Positions 62,260 through 64,000 of a DNA stretch of 64,000 nucleotides are shown one piece after another (position 1 is the stretch's first letter; every line of letters starts with the position of its first letter). The translations under genes and the position numbers were made by a program. Under the pieces are notes generated by a model. The model did not search any database, was not told where the DNA came from, and saw only the letters and a list, made by a program, of their open reading frames with translations. The stretch comes from Anastatus disparis (Eukaryota > Arthropoda > Insecta > Hymenoptera > Eupelmidae): contig JAFFSR010000242.1 of NCBI GenBank assembly GCA_017163975.1, positions 7,155,001 through 7,219,000 of the forward strand. Direction: 5' to 3'.

Positions 62260-63300
62260 ATAAAAACTTAGAATTAAATAAACCTAGAATTAAGAATATA
62301 GAAGTTTTGGAAAAAAAAATTATATTATTAGCTCAGATGCCATGTGATAACAGCGAAGCTGTCATCACATTAAAAGATAATAATTTAGACCTTTCGTCAA
62401 ACAATCTTGATGGAATTGAGTTCATCGATATGAGTGATATGCCTGTTGAGCATCAAAGTGATACCAATCATGCAGTGGAGCAAGAGTCTTATCATACTCA
62501 CCAGTCTCAGTTCTATGTTGAAAATAACAGACCTGAGGAAATTGATTTCCATACGGAAAGTACTGTACAGTCAAAGTCTTGTAATACTGAGTTCATCGAT
62601 AAAAAAAGGACACATGGTCAGTGTGATAGTAATACAAACAATGCTCTAAAAACAATTTCAAATGATTCTTTGCTCAATACAAGCAGTTCAACAGGTTTGT
62701 TTCTTTGTTTTTGTTTCTTTCTTTTTTTATAAATGATTTGGTTTTATGATAAAATATTTATTTGTATAAATGTTTTTAGAGATGAAGAACTACACTGATG
62801 TTTTTTCTAAGAGCTCTATTGTTTTGGAAGCAAGTATGGTTAGTGATAATGGATCTATTGAGAAATCTAATAAGGAAAATCAATTACAAAATCTTAAGCT
62901 GCATGACCAAGAGAGTCAAGGTCAGTAGATATTTATTTTAAGTGTAGCTATATCGCCTTTTTGTACTCTAATTACAAAATAAATAAAATATCTATCTATC
63001 TATATAATAACAGATTTTTTAACTAATATTCAATTTATAGAAAATAATCCAGTCAATAAAAACTTGGCTGAAGCTTTCACACTGCCCATGAAGTATTTAC
63101 CCAAGAAGAAAAAACAAAAGTTGACAGCAAAAGGTAAAGTCAAAAAGCCAGTAGTTGGAACCAGTGATATCTGGTGGAAACAAGAAATGGAAAAGGAAAA
63201 AGAGCAGGAAATAAAAGAAGAAAAAGCTGCAAATAAGAAAAAATTACAAGAAGAAAAAAAAAGAATTGCTGAAGAAAAAAAGCAACTGCAAGAAAAATAA
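62260..63300 (+). CDS. pogo-like transposase, exons 2-4
   Basis: Three further exons keep one frame: 62260-62694 (145 codons), 62780-62920 (47 codons) and 63041-63300 (ending TAA). Introns are 61967-62259, 62695-62779 and 62921-63040, each GT...AG and each splitting a codon after its first base. Exons 2-3 are acidic and low in recognisable motifs (EFIDMSDMPVEHQ). Exon 4 has KYLPKKKKQKL, a Trp-containing TSDIWWKQEMEKEKEQE, then a Lys/Glu coiled-coil-like tail. That LP-KK-basic-TS-W-coil order is a familiar C-terminus of insect Tigger/pogo-like transposases. The total would be about 775 residues. Splice sites are inferred from sequence only. Confidence 0.7.
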
Positions 63301-63751
63301 GAGAAATTCAAAAAAAATTAAATTAGAAAGTTAAATAATATATTGTGTTAAAGTTAAATAATATATTCTAAATGTAATTTTATTGTAACAGTTAGGTAAA
63401 AACAAAACTAGATTATAATAATATTTATACTAAAGTGTAAATATATATTTTTTAAATGTTATATGTATGTTTTATTCATTTTTAGTTTTCCTAACCCACT
63501 TTCAAAATTCATTCCACTATAGGTCTACCAAAAGTGGAATAAAGGTACATGGTATGAAAAAACCATTCCACAATATGTACAATTTAATTTATTTTATTTT
63601 ATTGATAATTTATGAATAAAACGTTTTAGAATCACCTGAAATGTTTGTAATTTTTATTAAAAGAATTGAGTTTATTAAAACAATTTAAATTTTGAAATTT
63701 TTTACATTATTAGTTATTATTTTACATAAACTTTAAAATTCATTCTTATTT

Positions 63752-63775
63752 GTTCCACTAATGGTACTTTTACCT
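63752..63775 (-). repeat. right terminal inverted repeat of the pogo-like element
   Basis: GGTACTTTTACCT pairs with the left end. It is missing from all three deleted copies, which therefore could not be mobilised as they stand. Confidence 0.9.
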
Positions 63776-64000
63776 TAATGTTTTCATTAATTCCTGATGG
63801 TATAATATTTTAATTAAATTTTAATTTAAATACAAACAGTTACATAAAATTTTGATATGTGTTTTGAAATTTTTAATTATCATTAGATAAGGGTTCGTCA
63901 TGATGGTTAAAATATTATATTATTCGTAATTTGATAATGATATATTTATATTTGAATGTGGTTTAAGAAATTGCTTATATCAGAATGAGTTCACGTGAAT

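Larger units (their letters stand above)
59761..63775 (+). mobile_element. pogo/Tigger-like DNA transposon, full-length copy
   Basis: A 4,015-bp element with terminal inverted repeats AGGTAAAAGTACCA(A/T)TAGTG, flanked by TA at 59759-59760 and 63776-63777 (pogo-type; TTAA also fits if the TIR starts at GG). The empty site is present in neighbouring monomers. It encodes a DDD transposase on the plus strand. A subterminal repeat of CCACTATAGG and AAAGTGGAATAAAGGTAC lies at 63505-63550. The 5' untranslated region of about 715 bp contains ORFs that differ by indels between copies and are not credible. Confidence 0.92.
40131..64000. repeat. satellite array, monomer about 1,028 bp
   Basis: Head-to-tail copies of a monomer recognisable by GAAACGGAGAAC (e.g. 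40695, 41719, 42748, 44455, 45478, 46507, 47534, 48562, 49590, 51294, 52321, 53349, 54377, 56074, 57104, 58134, 59161), continuing past the window end. Pairwise differences are a few per monomer, except the outermost left one (about 40131-40370), which is clearly diverged, as expected at an array edge. Each monomer holds dyads such as ATTCGAATTAATTGAATTAA and TTTCGATCGTATC. There is no coding. Four pogo-like insertions occupy the same site in the monomer, the TTTAA of ACGGTTTAATGTTTTC. Confidence 0.95.

Noticed and set aside
40131..64000. Four independent pogo insertions with extreme site preference
   Set aside because: Three copies share two identical deletion junctions and linked monomer variants, which requires co-amplification rather than repeated insertion.
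1..64000. Integrated virus or polydnavirus segment
   Set aside because: No viral structural or replication gene is visible; all coding belongs to Helitron, LINE or pogo families.

Overview
This is an AT-rich eukaryotic window made almost entirely of transposable elements and tandem repeats. I see no convincing single-copy host gene and nothing bacterial. An insect genome is the best guess, possibly a parasitoid wasp or another insect with an AT-rich genome. The basis is a copia-type LTR element with a primer site for the initiator-Met tRNA anticodon arm, an OTU-bearing Helitron, jockey/CR1-like LINE pieces ending in (AAAT)n, and a pogo/Tigger-like element. No species can be named from the sequence alone.

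Layout. (1) 254-7184: a structurally complete minus-strand copia-type LTR element. It has two 277-bp LTRs differing at two bases, a PBS, a PPT and an ATTAT flank, but a 6.35-kb interior without credible gag-pol. The interior is instead studded with one-strand CTCGT/CTCCT motifs. (2) About 8365-21138: a Helitron about 12.8 kb long. It carries OTU, Rep (HUH) and Pif1-like helicase coding, broken by three frameshifts and one premature stop, and it ends in a GC-rich hairpin plus CTAG. (3) 21139-25817: a (TA)n tract, a possible isolated exon, a MITE-like inverted repeat, a LINE 3' fragment, and a roughly 3.3-kb element whose two ends carry arrays of a 12-bp palindrome built on TGAGATCTCA. (4) 25818-39738: a three-level nest. 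A LINE reverse-transcriptase fragment is split by a 2.37-kb palindromic (foldback) transposon with 1.13-kb arms and TAA target duplication. The right arm of that palindrome is split by a 10.75-kb LTR-retrotransposon derivative with ACAAG duplication, made of eight tandem copies of [leader + U5 tail]. The eighth copy is split by a 289-bp MITE with TA duplication.

(5) About 40131-64000 and beyond: a satellite array with a monomer of about 1,028 bp, running off the window. Four copies of a pogo-like transposon sit at exactly the same monomer position. Three (981, 980 and 976 bp) share one deletion junction, and the fourth (59761-63775, 4,015 bp) is full length. Shared variants show that transposon and monomers were amplified together as a higher-order repeat of about 4.78 kb. 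The full-length copy encodes a four-exon DDD transposase with three phase-1 GT-AG introns and one frameshift in a run of ten A.

These elements do not form a pathway. What they give is a relative history: LINE, then foldback element, then LTR element, then tandem amplification, then MITE; and in the satellite, array, then pogo insertion, then internal deletion in one lineage, then higher-order amplification. All assignments rest on motifs and repeats read by eye; no database search was run.
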